Source: Clostridiales bacterium (GTDB lineage Bacteria > Bacillota > Clostridia > Lachnospirales > Lachnospiraceae). From it: a DNA stretch of 64,000 bases. Under the pieces are notes generated by a model, which worked only from the letters and a program-made list of their open reading frames with translations, was not told the origin of the DNA and searched no databases. A program made the position numbers and the translations under genes. Where the stretch lies: assembly GCA_012520655.1 (NCBI GenBank), contig JAAYNW010000095.1:19384-83383 (forward strand), in the 5' to 3' direction. Numbering within the stretch: position 1 is the first letter of the stretch; the number at the start of each line of letters is the position of its first letter. Shown one piece after another: positions 16,716-25,152 of the stretch.

Positions 16716-17684
16716 TTAGATTTCTACCTTTTTACCGGCTGCTTTATCCATAATTGTCGTAACCTGCCGACGCTTCTTTTCAGTCACGTCCAGCTTGTCT
16801 ATACAGCGCCCGGCCTTTTTATAATATCTTTCGATAATATACCTGGTATAATCCAGCCCGCCGGCTTCTTCTACAGCTCGGTTGATGTCCTCTCTGACAA
16901 TATTGCCATCGAAAGCTCTCTTTCTGAATTCAGGCAGCCTCTCCAGAGCATGAATCAAAGGAAGGGTAATGACTCCCTGCTCATAATCCGACTGGACGGG
17001 CTTCTGGGCTTGCTCTATTGTTTTATCAAAATCCAGACAGTCATCCCGCAGCTGAAAAATCAGACCTACGTAATTTCCAATCTTCTTATATTTTTTGACT
17101 TCCTCATGAGAGCAGCCGCCCAAAATAGCTCCTGCAAGGAAGGAAGCCTCAAAAAGAGCCGCCGTTTTTCCCGATATGATTTTTACGTATTCAAATACTG
17201 TCAGATTCAGATTCTTATTATTAATATGCTGTAACAGTTCACCCAGACACAGTCTGCTGATATAATCGGGAAGGTCTATATCCACATAGTCCTTCCTGTT
17301 TGGGATGGCCGCCGCCATTTTCAACGCAAGACTCAAAAGATAATCTCCGCAAATAACAGCAGTTCGTTTCCCATATTTCTTTTGAAGGGTTTCCTGACCT
17401 CTTCTTAAGTGTGCGTTATCAATTACGTCATCATGAACTAGAGATGCCAGATGAATGATTTCAATCGCTGCGGCCGCATATATCGCACCGGGAGCAATCT
17501 TCCCCTCACTATCCTCAGCACAGATCAGTACGGAAGTCGCACGGATCATTTTCCCTTGTGAAGCGGATAAGTGAGTCAGATAATCGTTGATTATGCGGGG
17601 GGATCCGGTCAGAGCCTTCTGAATCTCTTTTTTAACAAGTTCATAAGATTCCTCGTATGTTAATTTCTCCATTGCTTCACCCAT
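16716..17684 (-). CDS. dmkB: Polyprenyl diphosphate synthase (DmkB-like)
   Basis: A 322-residue trans-isoprenyl diphosphate synthase that extends farnesyl-type primers with isopentenyl diphosphate. The first Asp-rich motif is LVHDDVIDNAHLRRG (about residues 83-97) and the second is QLRDDCLDFDK (about residue 213); GKMIRA near the N-terminus binds substrate. It sits between ndh2 (7-base gap) and the UbiA enzyme, so it should make the quinone side chain for electron transfer. Two starts are possible, ATG 17684 or ATG 17672; neither has a strong RBS, and tight coupling to ndh2 is likely. Confidence 0.9.
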   Translation of the reverse strand: MGEAMEKLTYEESYELVKKEIQKALTGSPRIINDYLTHLSASQGKMIRATSVLICAEDSEGKIAPGAIYAAAAIEIIHLASLVHDDVIDNAHLRRGQETLQKKYGKRTAVICGDYLLSLALKMAAAIPNRKDYVDIDLPDYISRLCLGELLQHINNKNLNLTVFEYVKIISGKTAALFEASFLAGAILGGCSHEEVKKYKKIGNYVGLIFQLRDDCLDFDKTIEQAQKPVQSDYEQGVITLPLIHALERLPEFRKRAFDGNIVREDINRAVEEAGGLDYTRYIIERYYKKAGRCIDKLDVTEKKRRQVTTIMDKAAGKKVEI

Positions 17685-17691
17685 ATCTTTT

Positions 17692-19731
17692 CTAATCTTG
17701 ATACAGATACAGCTTCCGGATCAGAGGCAGCTTTCTCCAGAGCTTCTTTAACACCGGCATTGCATAGTAGTCAAAGCCAAACGTTCTTCCCGCACCGATT
17801 AGTACTGCAATACCCGCAAAAACCATCCAGAAGGTTCCCAAATACAAGCCTGTGGTGCATACGAACATAAATTGCAGAACGAGAGATACTGCTGCTGCCG
17901 GAGAAGTAAAGAGCCCTCCCATCAGCGCGAGTCCGATTAAGATTTCCGCGATAACAATGAAAATCTGCATCACAATCTGTACCCGGTTATACGGAATAAT
18001 CCATGTGTCTACAAACCAGTTCATAAGCGGAACATCCAATCTGAATGCCAAATCGCTCAAGGTTGAAGATGCCAGTTCCGTTCCACTGACAAATATCATT
18101 CGAAACAGACCAAGGATATTCCAATTAAAAATTACTTGTCCGGTAGAAGCTACTGCTGTTGCCGCGCCTGTCGCTACGCTTACTGCATCCGCCGCTGCCG
18201 CTGCGGTGCCCGTTGCTGCGCTAACAGTATCGGCGACTGCCGCTGCTGCGGTTGTTGCTGCGCTTACTGCATCCGCTGTCGCTGCGGTGCCGGGGTTCAA
18301 TATGCTGTCATACCAAGCGTTGGCTCCGCCGAAGAAGCCTTGCAGCTTCGGCTCTTTAAACCAACCCTCCAGAATCTTCATAACACCTTCAAACAACCAT
18401 ACCGCACCGAGCCAGACCCTTAAGGGAACGAGGAGAAAGCTCGGCGTTCTGTTGGAAAAATGTCCGCCGACAAAGCTTCTGCAATCGCGTATAGTAAAAA
18501 ATTCATGTTTTATATAACTAAATATTTTATTCCATCCAAGTACCTGAACAAAATAAACAATATTGATAAAATGCTTTGCAAACATAGCCAGAAAGGAAGG
18601 AAGACTGAAGAACCGTCCAGGAAGCCCTACATGAGCCGTTCCGTAGCGTCCTCCGATACAAACCATTACCCCGTGGAATGCCGGTTTGTATTCTTCCATT
18701 TCATTTTTTCCTGTCAAAGCGCTGACGATGTTATGAGCTGCAGTATCTGCACTCTGCTCGGCATTCTCTACCATCTGGGGAACGGATACTTCCGCTCCTT
18801 CGGGAACATAATACATATTATCACCGACAACATATACCGAATCATCCCGGGTAGAGCGCAAATACTTATCTACCGGAATGCGTCCGCCCCTCTGCTTTTC
18901 CAAAGCGTCGGCTGATGCCGCCGCAATAGAACTGCTCTGGATTCCCGCTCCCCAGATTACCGTTCCGACGCTTCTCGTATTGATTTCTCCATTGCACTTC
19001 AGTTCAATGGAATTCTCGGTAACTCGGGTTACACTCGTATTCATACAAAGCTGTACGCCCATTTTATTTAATCTTTTCGCAACCTTGGCCGATAACTTTT
19101 CCGGAAGGTTCGGAATAGGTCTGCTTAAACCATCCACATTGACCATGGTTACTTCGTTTCTGTCTATTTCGAATTTCTCACAGAGGATAGGAACATATTC
19201 CGCAAGCTCTCCTACCATCTCCACTCCGGTAAATCCCGCGCCAATTACATAAAACGTCAGCAATCTCTTGCGTTCTTCCGGATTTCTTTCGCCTGCCGCT
19301 TTGCGGAACATATTCAAAATACGCTCCTTTAACAGAATGGCATCTTCATATGACCAAAGCTTGAAAGTATATTCCTCCGCCCCGGGCACTCCGTAGAATG
19401 TCGGTCTGGAGCCGGATGCTATTACCAGATAATCATATTCATAAGAGGCAGCTTCGCCTTTTACTGTTTTTGTCTCAAAATCCACTTCGGTCACGGTATC
19501 CAGCTTCACATTTACTTTTCTTCCTGCGAACACCTTCTTTAAGCTGATTTTAATGCTGTCTTCATCCACTCTGCCGGCAGCGACCTCATGCAGCTCCGTA
19601 AGCATTGTGTGGAAAGGATTTTTATCGATGATGGTAATTTCCACATCTCCCTGCTTTTTAAGTCTTTTTGCAAGTTTCTTTGCCGTAAGGATGCCGGCGT
19701 AGCCCGCTCCTATAATTACTACTTTCTTCAT
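17692..19731 (-). CDS. ndh2: Type II NADH dehydrogenase with C-terminal membrane domain (Ndh2)
   Basis: A 679-residue flavoenzyme that oxidises NADH and reduces a membrane quinone. FAD motif IIGAGYAGILTA (about residue 6), NADH motif VIGAGFTGVEMVGE (about 162) and the late FAD contact YVVGDNMYYV (about 300) define the NDH-2 part. From about residue 430 it continues as a DoxX-like membrane domain with several helices, as in Ndh2 of Gram-positive extracellular electron transfer loci. An unusual Ala/Thr-rich segment at residues about 482-530 (bases 18142-18288) interrupts this domain. First gene of the locus, RBS AGGAG. A palindrome at 19921-19938 between it and the divergent HxlR gene is a likely operator. 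Confidence 0.93.
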   Translation of the reverse strand: MKKVVIIGAGYAGILTAKKLAKRLKKQGDVEITIIDKNPFHTMLTELHEVAAGRVDEDSIKISLKKVFAGRKVNVKLDTVTEVDFETKTVKGEAASYEYDYLVIASGSRPTFYGVPGAEEYTFKLWSYEDAILLKERILNMFRKAAGERNPEERKRLLTFYVIGAGFTGVEMVGELAEYVPILCEKFEIDRNEVTMVNVDGLSRPIPNLPEKLSAKVAKRLNKMGVQLCMNTSVTRVTENSIELKCNGEINTRSVGTVIWGAGIQSSSIAAASADALEKQRGGRIPVDKYLRSTRDDSVYVVGDNMYYVPEGAEVSVPQMVENAEQSADTAAHNIVSALTGKNEMEEYKPAFHGVMVCIGGRYGTAHVGLPGRFFSLPSFLAMFAKHFINIVYFVQVLGWNKIFSYIKHEFFTIRDCRSFVGGHFSNRTPSFLLVPLRVWLGAVWLFEGVMKILEGWFKEPKLQGFFGGANAWYDSILNPGTAATADAVSAATTAAAAVADTVSAATGTAAAAADAVSVATGAATAVASTGQVIFNWNILGLFRMIFVSGTELASSTLSDLAFRLDVPLMNWFVDTWIIPYNRVQIVMQIFIVIAEILIGLALMGGLFTSPAAAVSLVLQFMFVCTTGLYLGTFWMVFAGIAVLIGAGRTFGFDYYAMPVLKKLWRKLPLIRKLYLYQD
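18142..18288 (-). repeat. ndh2: Ala/Val/Thr-rich degenerate repeat inside ndh2
   Basis: Three imperfect copies of a 15-17 residue unit (ADAVSAATTAAAAV, ADTVSAATGTAAAA, ADAVSVATGAATAV) encoded by GC-rich DNA with related codons. It forms a low-complexity loop or helix between predicted membrane segments. It is in frame, so the gene is not broken. Confidence 0.8.
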
Positions 19732-19920
19732 CGTTTCTTCTCCTTAAGTTTCATGTAAACCAATGTTCTGATTCACTTTCATCCATTAAATAATCGTAAA
19801 TGGCGTTAAACTTTTAACAATTACATTGTTTGCAAAACATATTTTTTTCTTGTATAATTATTGTAAACATAAAATCGCATCATCTATACATAATAAAGGA
19901 TATAATTCGTATTCACAAGA

Positions 19921-19938
19921 AGGTACTTTAAAGTTCCT
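19921..19938. promoter_or_regulatory. Palindromic candidate HxlR operator between ndh2 and hxlR-type gene
   Basis: The 18-bp near-perfect palindrome AGGTACTTTAAAGTTCCT (one mismatched pair) lies in the 325-bp divergent intergenic region 19732-20056. HxlR/YodB-type regulators bind short palindromes containing GTACTT-like arms. A TATAAT at 19983-19988 may be the -10 of the plus-strand regulator gene. The rest of the gap is AT-rich without another clear feature. Confidence 0.6.
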
Positions 19939-20056
19939 AAGTATCATTTAGTATACCATCTCTTGCCCGAAAATTATACGTCTATAATATGTTAAATTTA
20001 ATACTATTATATTATATATAAAAATATTTGAAAAGCGGAAAGGTGTAGATATATTC

Positions 20057-20473
20057 ATGGAAACAAACACAAAAAAGCATGAGAATTGCTTTATGAGAGA
20101 AACTTGCTTAAAGGACGATTTATGCCCTATGGTTTTGGCATATAAATTACTATCCGGGAAACGGAAAATTATGATTTTATGGTTTTTAAGCAACAAAGTA
20201 CTGCGCTTCAATGAACTTCTGAAACGCATGCCCGACGTTACACAAAAAATGCTTACAAAACAGTTGAGAAGTCTGGAGGAAGATCATCTTATCACGAGAC
20301 ATATATATCCCACGGTTCCTCCCAAAGTCGAATATGAAATCACTGAGATAGGAAAACAAATCGTTCCTATTTTGGAATTGATGCATCAATTCGGAGCTTC
20401 CTATATAGAAACGTTCCGTGATGAATTGAATGCGCGCAAAGCGGCCGAAGAAAATCCTGAAATCTGCAGCTAG
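20057..20473 (+). CDS. HxlR-family winged-helix transcriptional regulator
   Basis: A 138-residue DNA-binding protein of the HxlR/YodB class, many of which sense quinones, aldehydes or disulfide stress through cysteines. The family core CPMVLAYKLLSGKRKIMILW, LRFNELLKRMPDVTQKMLTKQLRSLEEDHLI and YEITEIGKQIVPIL is complete. The N-terminus carries three cysteines (residues 11, 17 and 23); the last matches the conserved N-terminal Cys used for sensing in YodB-like proteins. It is divergent from ndh2 across a region with a palindrome, so it probably controls the electron-transfer locus in response to redox or quinone state (inference). RBS GGAAAGG lies upstream. Confidence 0.88.
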   Translation: METNTKKHENCFMRETCLKDDLCPMVLAYKLLSGKRKIMILWFLSNKVLRFNELLKRMPDVTQKMLTKQLRSLEEDHLITRHIYPTVPPKVEYEITEIGKQIVPILELMHQFGASYIETFRDELNARKAAEENPEICS

Positions 20474-20525
20474 TACTGCCCTGGCGCCGCAGGTCAAGCA
20501 GCGCGCAGGCAATTCTATCATTAAT

Positions 20526-21362
20526 CTATAATTTGTATTCCATCAATATTACTTCCGGTTTATCAGCATTCATCTCCTGAATCTTTTCCCAGTTCATAAC
20601 AAACTCCAATAATGCGTCGATGGTAGCCATTTCCTTTAAATGCTCATAATTCTTGTAAAACCCGAAGGTCTCTTTTTTCGCATTGGATATAAGCGCATAA
20701 TCTGCCAGCTGAGCTATAGGAGATTGCCTGTATCCGGTAATTGCAATTACCTTAAGACCTTTTTCTTTTCCCATTTCCACTCCCTGGATTACCTGTTTGG
20801 ATCTGCCTGATTGAGATATAGCAATGATAATATCTTCTTTCGTCGCAAGGTTTATATGATTTAAAAAGTATTCCGGAGAAATTCCAGTGCTGCACTTCAC
20901 TCCCAGTCTTCCTAAGCGGAACCCCATATAAAGAGAAAGCGGGGTCGTATTACCGACCGCTATGATATGAGCCTGTCCGCATGTCTTAATCAAATTCGCG
21001 CACTCTTTCACTTCCTGCTCATCCATGTTTTCTCCTATTGCTATCATGGTATTGGCATATTCCTGAAAGACTCTTCCGACTGCATTCCCTTCGTTATGCA
21101 ATCCTTCACTACTCTTATCGTCTTCTCTCCCTACATCTTTAGCTAACATCAGTCTGAATTGATAATAGCCTTTGTAACCTAGGTGAGAGCACATTCTAAC
21201 CACCGTCGCATCGCTGACTCCGCTGACTTTTGCCAACTCAGATACCGTTGCGTTTACTGTCTCCTGTGGATTCTCCAAAACATAATCCGCTACTTTCCTT
21301 TCTGCAGAAAAAATCTTATCGTAATTGTCTCTGATTACGTCCAGCACCGGCCTATCTAACAT
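20526..21362 (-). CDS. MurR/RpiR-family transcriptional regulator (HTH_6 + SIS)
   Basis: A 278-residue regulator with an N-terminal RpiR helix-turn-helix (about residues 1-77, with ATVSELAKVSGVSDATVVRMC) and a C-terminal sugar-phosphate-binding SIS domain (about residues 120-255, with AVGNTTPLSLYMGFRLGRLG and AISQSGRSKQVIQ). It should sense a phosphosugar intermediate of the surrounding island. Its gene is the last of a cluster with rpiB, the TIM paralogue and PTS IIC. The palindromes at 30798-30827 and related motifs are candidate binding sites, as RpiR proteins often bind TGAAA/TTTCA-type repeats. It converges on the HxlR gene across 52 bases. Confidence 0.9.
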   Translation of the reverse strand: MLDRPVLDVIRDNYDKIFSAERKVADYVLENPQETVNATVSELAKVSGVSDATVVRMCSHLGYKGYYQFRLMLAKDVGREDDKSSEGLHNEGNAVGRVFQEYANTMIAIGENMDEQEVKECANLIKTCGQAHIIAVGNTTPLSLYMGFRLGRLGVKCSTGISPEYFLNHINLATKEDIIIAISQSGRSKQVIQGVEMGKEKGLKVIAITGYRQSPIAQLADYALISNAKKETFGFYKNYEHLKEMATIDALLEFVMNWEKIQEMNADKPEVILMEYKL

Positions 21363-21442
21363 TACTGCATCCCCTTTCTGTTTGTTCTGTTCCTATTTTG
21401 CGTCTTTTTTTCTATAACTTCAAGTTTTTCTTACGAAAAATA

Positions 21443-22537
21443 TTATTTTTTCCTATATCCTATCATCATGGTAATGAAAGCAACTACAAAAGAAATAATA
21501 CCTGCTATCGCGGCCTCTGTCAAATTGCCGGGATCCTTGTCGCTCTGAAATATCAAAATAGAGAATACCGTAGGGAATGCATAGACATACGCATGAATTG
21601 TCACAATCCCCTGGTAAATTCCTCCTGCTGCTCCTGCCGCTATTGCTGAAATCAGAGCTATCCGGTCAGTAAGGCAAATTCCGTATAAAACCGGCTCAGT
21701 CGTTCCCGTAAAAAAAACGGTAATCAACGTAGCAAGCACCGAATTCTTCTTCTCTTTCTCCTTGCTCTTCCACAGGGTAAAGAGTGCAATTGCAGTAAGA
21801 GACATGGTAAGCATAAAGTAGCCTACCATAAACCCACTCTCTACACCGTATTCCCCCAGATTCTGAAGAATCAAGGCGACAAATATCCATTGAACGCCTG
21901 CTATAATCTGCAAAGGAGCCGTAGCTCCGAATATTGCCCATGCCAGAACCGGGATATTAACCTGAAGCCAAGAAATTAAAGCAAAGATTCCCTGACTGAC
22001 AATATCAATTGCCGGTCCTATCACAAACATTCCGACAAGTGCCGATATCAAAATGAGCAAAAATCGTAAAAATATATCTTTTAAAACACCCCTCAGCCAT
22101 TTTTCCAACGCCTTTTCTAAAATACTCATCAAAAAAATCAAAACTATAATAGGGAAAACCGTATACGCGTAGGTCACACGGTATAAAGGGATTCCCATAA
22201 ACAATACTTCCTGTTCCCTCTCCATCAGATTCGTAAAGCCGGGTAGCAGTAAAGTACCCGCCGCCGCCATGGCACTAACCACATCCGCCTCAAAATGTTT
22301 TGCTGACGCATATGCCACAATGAGCGGCAAAAAATAAAAAGGAGCATCCCCAATAGACTCTAAGATCATCTTTGTATCCGGATATCTTGAGATAATGGGC
22401 GTATAACTCAAAATTAAAGTCGTAAGCTTCAGCAGACCGCCTGCAATAAGCACCGGTATAACCGGCAGCATACATGAGGATAAATGATAAAGCATCCTGT
22501 CAAGGTAATTTCCTCTCGATATCATATCTATAACCAT
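21443..22537 (-). CDS. PTS sugar transporter IIC-like membrane protein, no IIA or IIB attached
   Basis: A 364-residue membrane protein with about nine to ten hydrophobic segments resembling the IIC domain of glucose/beta-glucoside-type phosphotransferase permeases. Recognisable features are the N-terminal SCMLPVIPVLIAGGLLK, SAMAAAGTLLLP, and FTGTTEPVLYGI, equivalent to the (G)ITEPAIYG motif of this superfamily. Normal enzymes II have IIB and IIA parts in the same or adjacent genes; neither is present within the window. It may borrow IIA/IIB from elsewhere or transport without phosphorylation. RBS AAAGG precedes the ATG. It sits between the TIM paralogue and the RpiR regulator, whose start is 80 bases on. 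Confidence 0.83.
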   Translation of the reverse strand: MVIDMISRGNYLDRMLYHLSSCMLPVIPVLIAGGLLKLTTLILSYTPIISRYPDTKMILESIGDAPFYFLPLIVAYASAKHFEADVVSAMAAAGTLLLPGFTNLMEREQEVLFMGIPLYRVTYAYTVFPIIVLIFLMSILEKALEKWLRGVLKDIFLRFLLILISALVGMFVIGPAIDIVSQGIFALISWLQVNIPVLAWAIFGATAPLQIIAGVQWIFVALILQNLGEYGVESGFMVGYFMLTMSLTAIALFTLWKSKEKEKKNSVLATLITVFFTGTTEPVLYGICLTDRIALISAIAAGAAGGIYQGIVTIHAYVYAFPTVFSILIFQSDKDPGNLTEAAIAGIISFVVAFITMMIGYRKK

Positions 22538-22576
22538 TTGCCTTTCAATATCTGGTCAGTTTGTGTCTTTCCTCTT

Positions 22577-23359
22577 TTATCTTCTTTCATAGGCACTTAT
22601 CGCCTGACGTATCAGCTTGTCAAAATCATCTGCCTGCCATGCGGCACGCCCCGTAAAGAGTCCGTCAATAGACGGCTGAACAATCAGTTCTTCGGCATTG
22701 CCCGGATTCACGCTTCCTCCATATAAGACCGGAATTCCTGCGCTCCTGTCGCCGAACAGCTCTTTTAAACATTCTTTAATTACTTTGTGCATCTTTTCCG
22801 CATAATCCGCGGAAGCCGGAATTCCATTTACTCCGATAGACCATACCGGTTCATAGGCAACTCTTATATTATCTACCTGTTCCTTCGATACCCCATGAAA
22901 TCCTATCTTAAGCTGCGTGCGCAATACTTCCGGACTGATACCGTATTCCTTCTCTTCCAGTGTCTCTCCGATACACAACAAGGTTGTAAAACCATGAGAC
23001 AAAGAAGCCTTCACCTTCATATTTTCCTCTTTATCCGTTTCTCCGAACACATGCCGTCTCTCGGAATGACCGATCATGACCATATCCAGCTCCAGTTCCT
23101 TTAACATAAGAGGTGATATTTCTCCCGTAAACTGTCCTTGCTCTTCCCAGCACATATTTTGTGCGCCTAGCTTTATAAATCTGCGGTCGACGGAAGTAAC
23201 TGCCGCACTCAGTGCCGTATAAGAAGGAATTACAAAGAGATCTATTTCTTCCCTGCTTATATCCTTTGTATTTTCAACTAACTTCTGAAGATAATTTACT
23301 GTCTCAGCAACAGTCTTGTACATCTTGAGATTAGTTCCGAAATATAACTTTTTTCCCAT
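22577..23359 (-). CDS. Triose-phosphate isomerase paralogue, possible tetrulose-phosphate isomerase
   Basis: A 260-residue TIM-barrel isomerase. Catalytic residues are kept: Lys in FGTNLKMYKT, His in MIGHSERRHVFGE and Glu in VAYEPVW. Two sites differ from housekeeping enzymes: NWKMN is NLKMY, and loop 6, normally VWAIGTGK, is VWSIGVNG. Such changes occur in TIM relatives acting on erythrulose phosphates (EryH/LerI type), which usually pair with an RpiB-type enzyme; rpiB is the neighbouring gene. The frame opens at 23380, but the ATG at 23359 matches the family N-terminus MGKKLYFG. Isomerase activity is likely; the tetrose substrate is inference. Confidence 0.88.
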   Translation of the reverse strand: MGKKLYFGTNLKMYKTVAETVNYLQKLVENTKDISREEIDLFVIPSYTALSAAVTSVDRRFIKLGAQNMCWEEQGQFTGEISPLMLKELELDMVMIGHSERRHVFGETDKEENMKVKASLSHGFTTLLCIGETLEEKEYGISPEVLRTQLKIGFHGVSKEQVDNIRVAYEPVWSIGVNGIPASADYAEKMHKVIKECLKELFGDRSAGIPVLYGGSVNPGNAEELIVQPSIDGLFTGRAAWQADDFDKLIRQAISAYERR

Positions 23360-23408
23360 GTTTATCCCGTGCCCCTTCATTTCCTAATTTACATGTTACT
23401 TTTTCATG

Positions 23409-23861
23409 CTATTTTGTCAAATAAGATTGTTCCACTTCCATTATTCGGTCTACCTTAGGCTTAGAACCTCCGCCTGCAAATTCGCATTTTAACCAGATAT
23501 CTACCAGATATTTCGCAAGCTCCACACCAATGACGCGCTCTCCCATGCACATGATCTGCGCATCATTACTTTTTCTGGAACGTTCCGTCGAGAAGGGATC
23601 ATGACATACTGCCGCCCTTATTCCCGGAACCTTATTTGCCGTAATTGCCATACCGATTCCCGTACCGCATACGAGAATTCCTCTTTCGTATTTGCCTTCA
23701 GCCACAGCTTCGGCGACGCGCTGCGCCACATCGGGATAAAGCACTACTTCCCCTTTATCGGCACCAAAATCGTCATATTCTACGCCTATCTCTTTCAGAT
23801 GTTTCATCACTTCTACTTTCAAAGCGTATGCCGCTTCATCGCATCCAATTGCTATTTTCAT
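23409..23861 (-). CDS. rpiB: RpiB/LacAB-family sugar-phosphate isomerase
   Basis: A 150-residue isomerase of the RpiB family (aldose/ketose phosphate interconversion). The N-terminal MKIAIGCDEAAYALK is close to the usual GxDHAG start but has GCDEAA, so the position of the usual His is Glu. The catalytic Cys lies in VCGTGIGMAITANKVPGIRAA (about residue 65). The change and the TIM-like partner suggest a substrate other than ribose 5-phosphate, for example a tetrose phosphate (EryI-like), allose 6-phosphate or galactose 6-phosphate. RBS AAGGAAGG lies upstream. First gene of rpiB-TIM-IIC-rpiR, 150 bases after the binding-protein gene, with a hairpin between. Confidence 0.87.
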   Translation of the reverse strand: MKIAIGCDEAAYALKVEVMKHLKEIGVEYDDFGADKGEVVLYPDVAQRVAEAVAEGKYERGILVCGTGIGMAITANKVPGIRAAVCHDPFSTERSRKSNDAQIMCMGERVIGVELAKYLVDIWLKCEFAGGGSKPKVDRIMEVEQSYLTK

Positions 23862-23920
23862 TAATTTCTTTTCCTTCCTTTATTATTATGAGTATGCCGT
23901 GTTCAAAGTTTGCTCTTCAA

Positions 23921-23957
23921 GAAACAAGAGGAGCCGGATTATCCATCCAAACTCCTC
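23921..23957 (-). terminator. Possible attenuating hairpin after the second importer operon
   Basis: Minus-strand stem GAGGAG / CTCCTC with an inner GGAT / ATCC, followed by a short, weakly T-rich tract (TTGTTTCTTG). It lies 55 bases after the binding-protein stop and before rpiB; it could end or attenuate transcription. Confidence 0.45.
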
Positions 23958-24011
23958 CCTTCATTACAGTTTCAATATTTTAATCAGCACTTTTAGGAAA
24001 TTCATAATTTG

Positions 24012-25097
24012 TTAGTTTAAATATTCATCTACATTGTCTTTTGTAACAAGTACAAAAGGAATAACCGGTGCGGAATCGAATTCCTCTCCATTGATTAAAG
24101 CAGTAATAACATCAATACCTGCTGCAACCTGGCCAACGCCATCCTGAAGTACTGTAGCGCCGAGGTCACCGTCTTTTACCATCTGTAACGGGTTCTGGTT
24201 TCCGTCTACACCTACACAAACAATGTCACTTCTTCCAGCATCGTTAGCTGCACGCTGTGCTGCGGAAGACATATCATCGTTGTCACAGATAACCGCTACT
24301 AACTCATCACCATACTGTGCGATTGCGTCTGTTGTAGCATTTGCTGCTTTATCGCCTGACCACTGTGTGTCGGGTTCGCCAACTAATTCGAACTCAGGAT
24401 GAGCAGACATAACTTCTGCAATACCTTGTCCACGGTCGATCTGTGCAGAGTTTCCAAGAATACCTGTGCAGTGAATATATTTTCCGCCGTCAGGAACATT
24501 CTTAACAACCCATTCACCTAACATCTTACCTGCTTCTACGTCATTAGATCCGCAGTATGCAATTGCTCTTTCATCAGTGCTTACTGTCTTGGAGTTAACA
24601 ACGATTACGTTAATGCCTGCATCTGCTAACTTAGTTACTGCAGGGTCGGATGCTTCTGATTCAGCCGGAAGGATGATTACAGCATCACAGCCTTTTGTAA
24701 TACATTCGTCAGCACGGTCGATCTGCTTGTTAGGGTCAGTCTCACCATCAAGAATTCCTGTCCAGTCATCAATAGTTCCGTCGCTCTTCATCTGGTTCAA
24801 TGTTTTTTCTGCATATTCATTAATCGGAGCATGGAAAGGGTCTGTTAAGTTCTTGGAGATGTAACCTACGATTACTTTTCCGTCTCCATTTACGTCTGCT
24901 CCTGCTGCAGCCTGCTGTGTTGCCTCTTCTGCTGTCGTTTCCTCTGTTGTCGTTTCCTCTGTTGTCGCCTCTTCTGTTGTCGTTTCCTCTGTTGTCGTTT
25001 CTGCCGGTGTTGCAGGCTCTGTCTTAGAGTTGCCACATGCAACCAAACCGAAGGTCATAGTCATTGCCAAAGCAATTGCCAAAACTTTTTTCATCAT
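24012..25097 (-). CDS. Sugar-binding lipoprotein of second ribose-type ABC importer
   Basis: A type 1 periplasmic-binding-fold lipoprotein of about 361 residues. The signal peptide ends in lipobox LVAC. It is followed by a striking Thr/Glu repeat linker (TTEE units, about residues 28-62) and then the binding fold, with VGYISKNLTDPFHAP, CDAVIILPAESEAS, AVICDNDDMSSAAQ and CVGVDGNQNPL. The frame begins at 25115, where GGAGG lies inside the first codons; the ATG at 25097 is better spaced. Here the binding-protein gene is last, 139 bases after the permease, and may have separate expression control. It feeds the permease and ATPase at 25237-27758. Confidence 0.92.
   Translation of the reverse strand: MMKKVLAIALAMTMTFGLVACGNSKTEPATPAETTTEETTTEEATTEETTTEETTAEEATQQAAAGADVNGDGKVIVGYISKNLTDPFHAPINEYAEKTLNQMKSDGTIDDWTGILDGETDPNKQIDRADECITKGCDAVIILPAESEASDPAVTKLADAGINVIVVNSKTVSTDERAIAYCGSNDVEAGKMLGEWVVKNVPDGGKYIHCTGILGNSAQIDRGQGIAEVMSAHPEFELVGEPDTQWSGDKAANATTDAIAQYGDELVAVICDNDDMSSAAQRAANDAGRSDIVCVGVDGNQNPLQMVKDGDLGATVLQDGVGQVAAGIDVITALINGEEFDSAPVIPFVLVTKDNVDEYLN
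24920..25008 (-). repeat. Tandem 15-bp repeat coding a Thr/Glu linker
   Basis: About six imperfect copies of a 15-base unit related to GTTGTCGTTTCCTCT (plus-strand reading) encode TTEET-type pentapeptides between the lipid anchor and the binding fold. Such tracts can change length by slippage without breaking the frame. Confidence 0.8.
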
Positions 25098-25152
25098 AAT
25101 AATCATTTCCTCCATTTTCCTGAATCCACCAGTGCTGATTAAATATTGTAAT

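Noticed and set aside
18136..18423. Cys/Arg-rich plus-strand reading frame
   Set aside because: It is the antisense shadow of the Ala-rich repeat in ndh2; composition mirrors the coding-strand codons.
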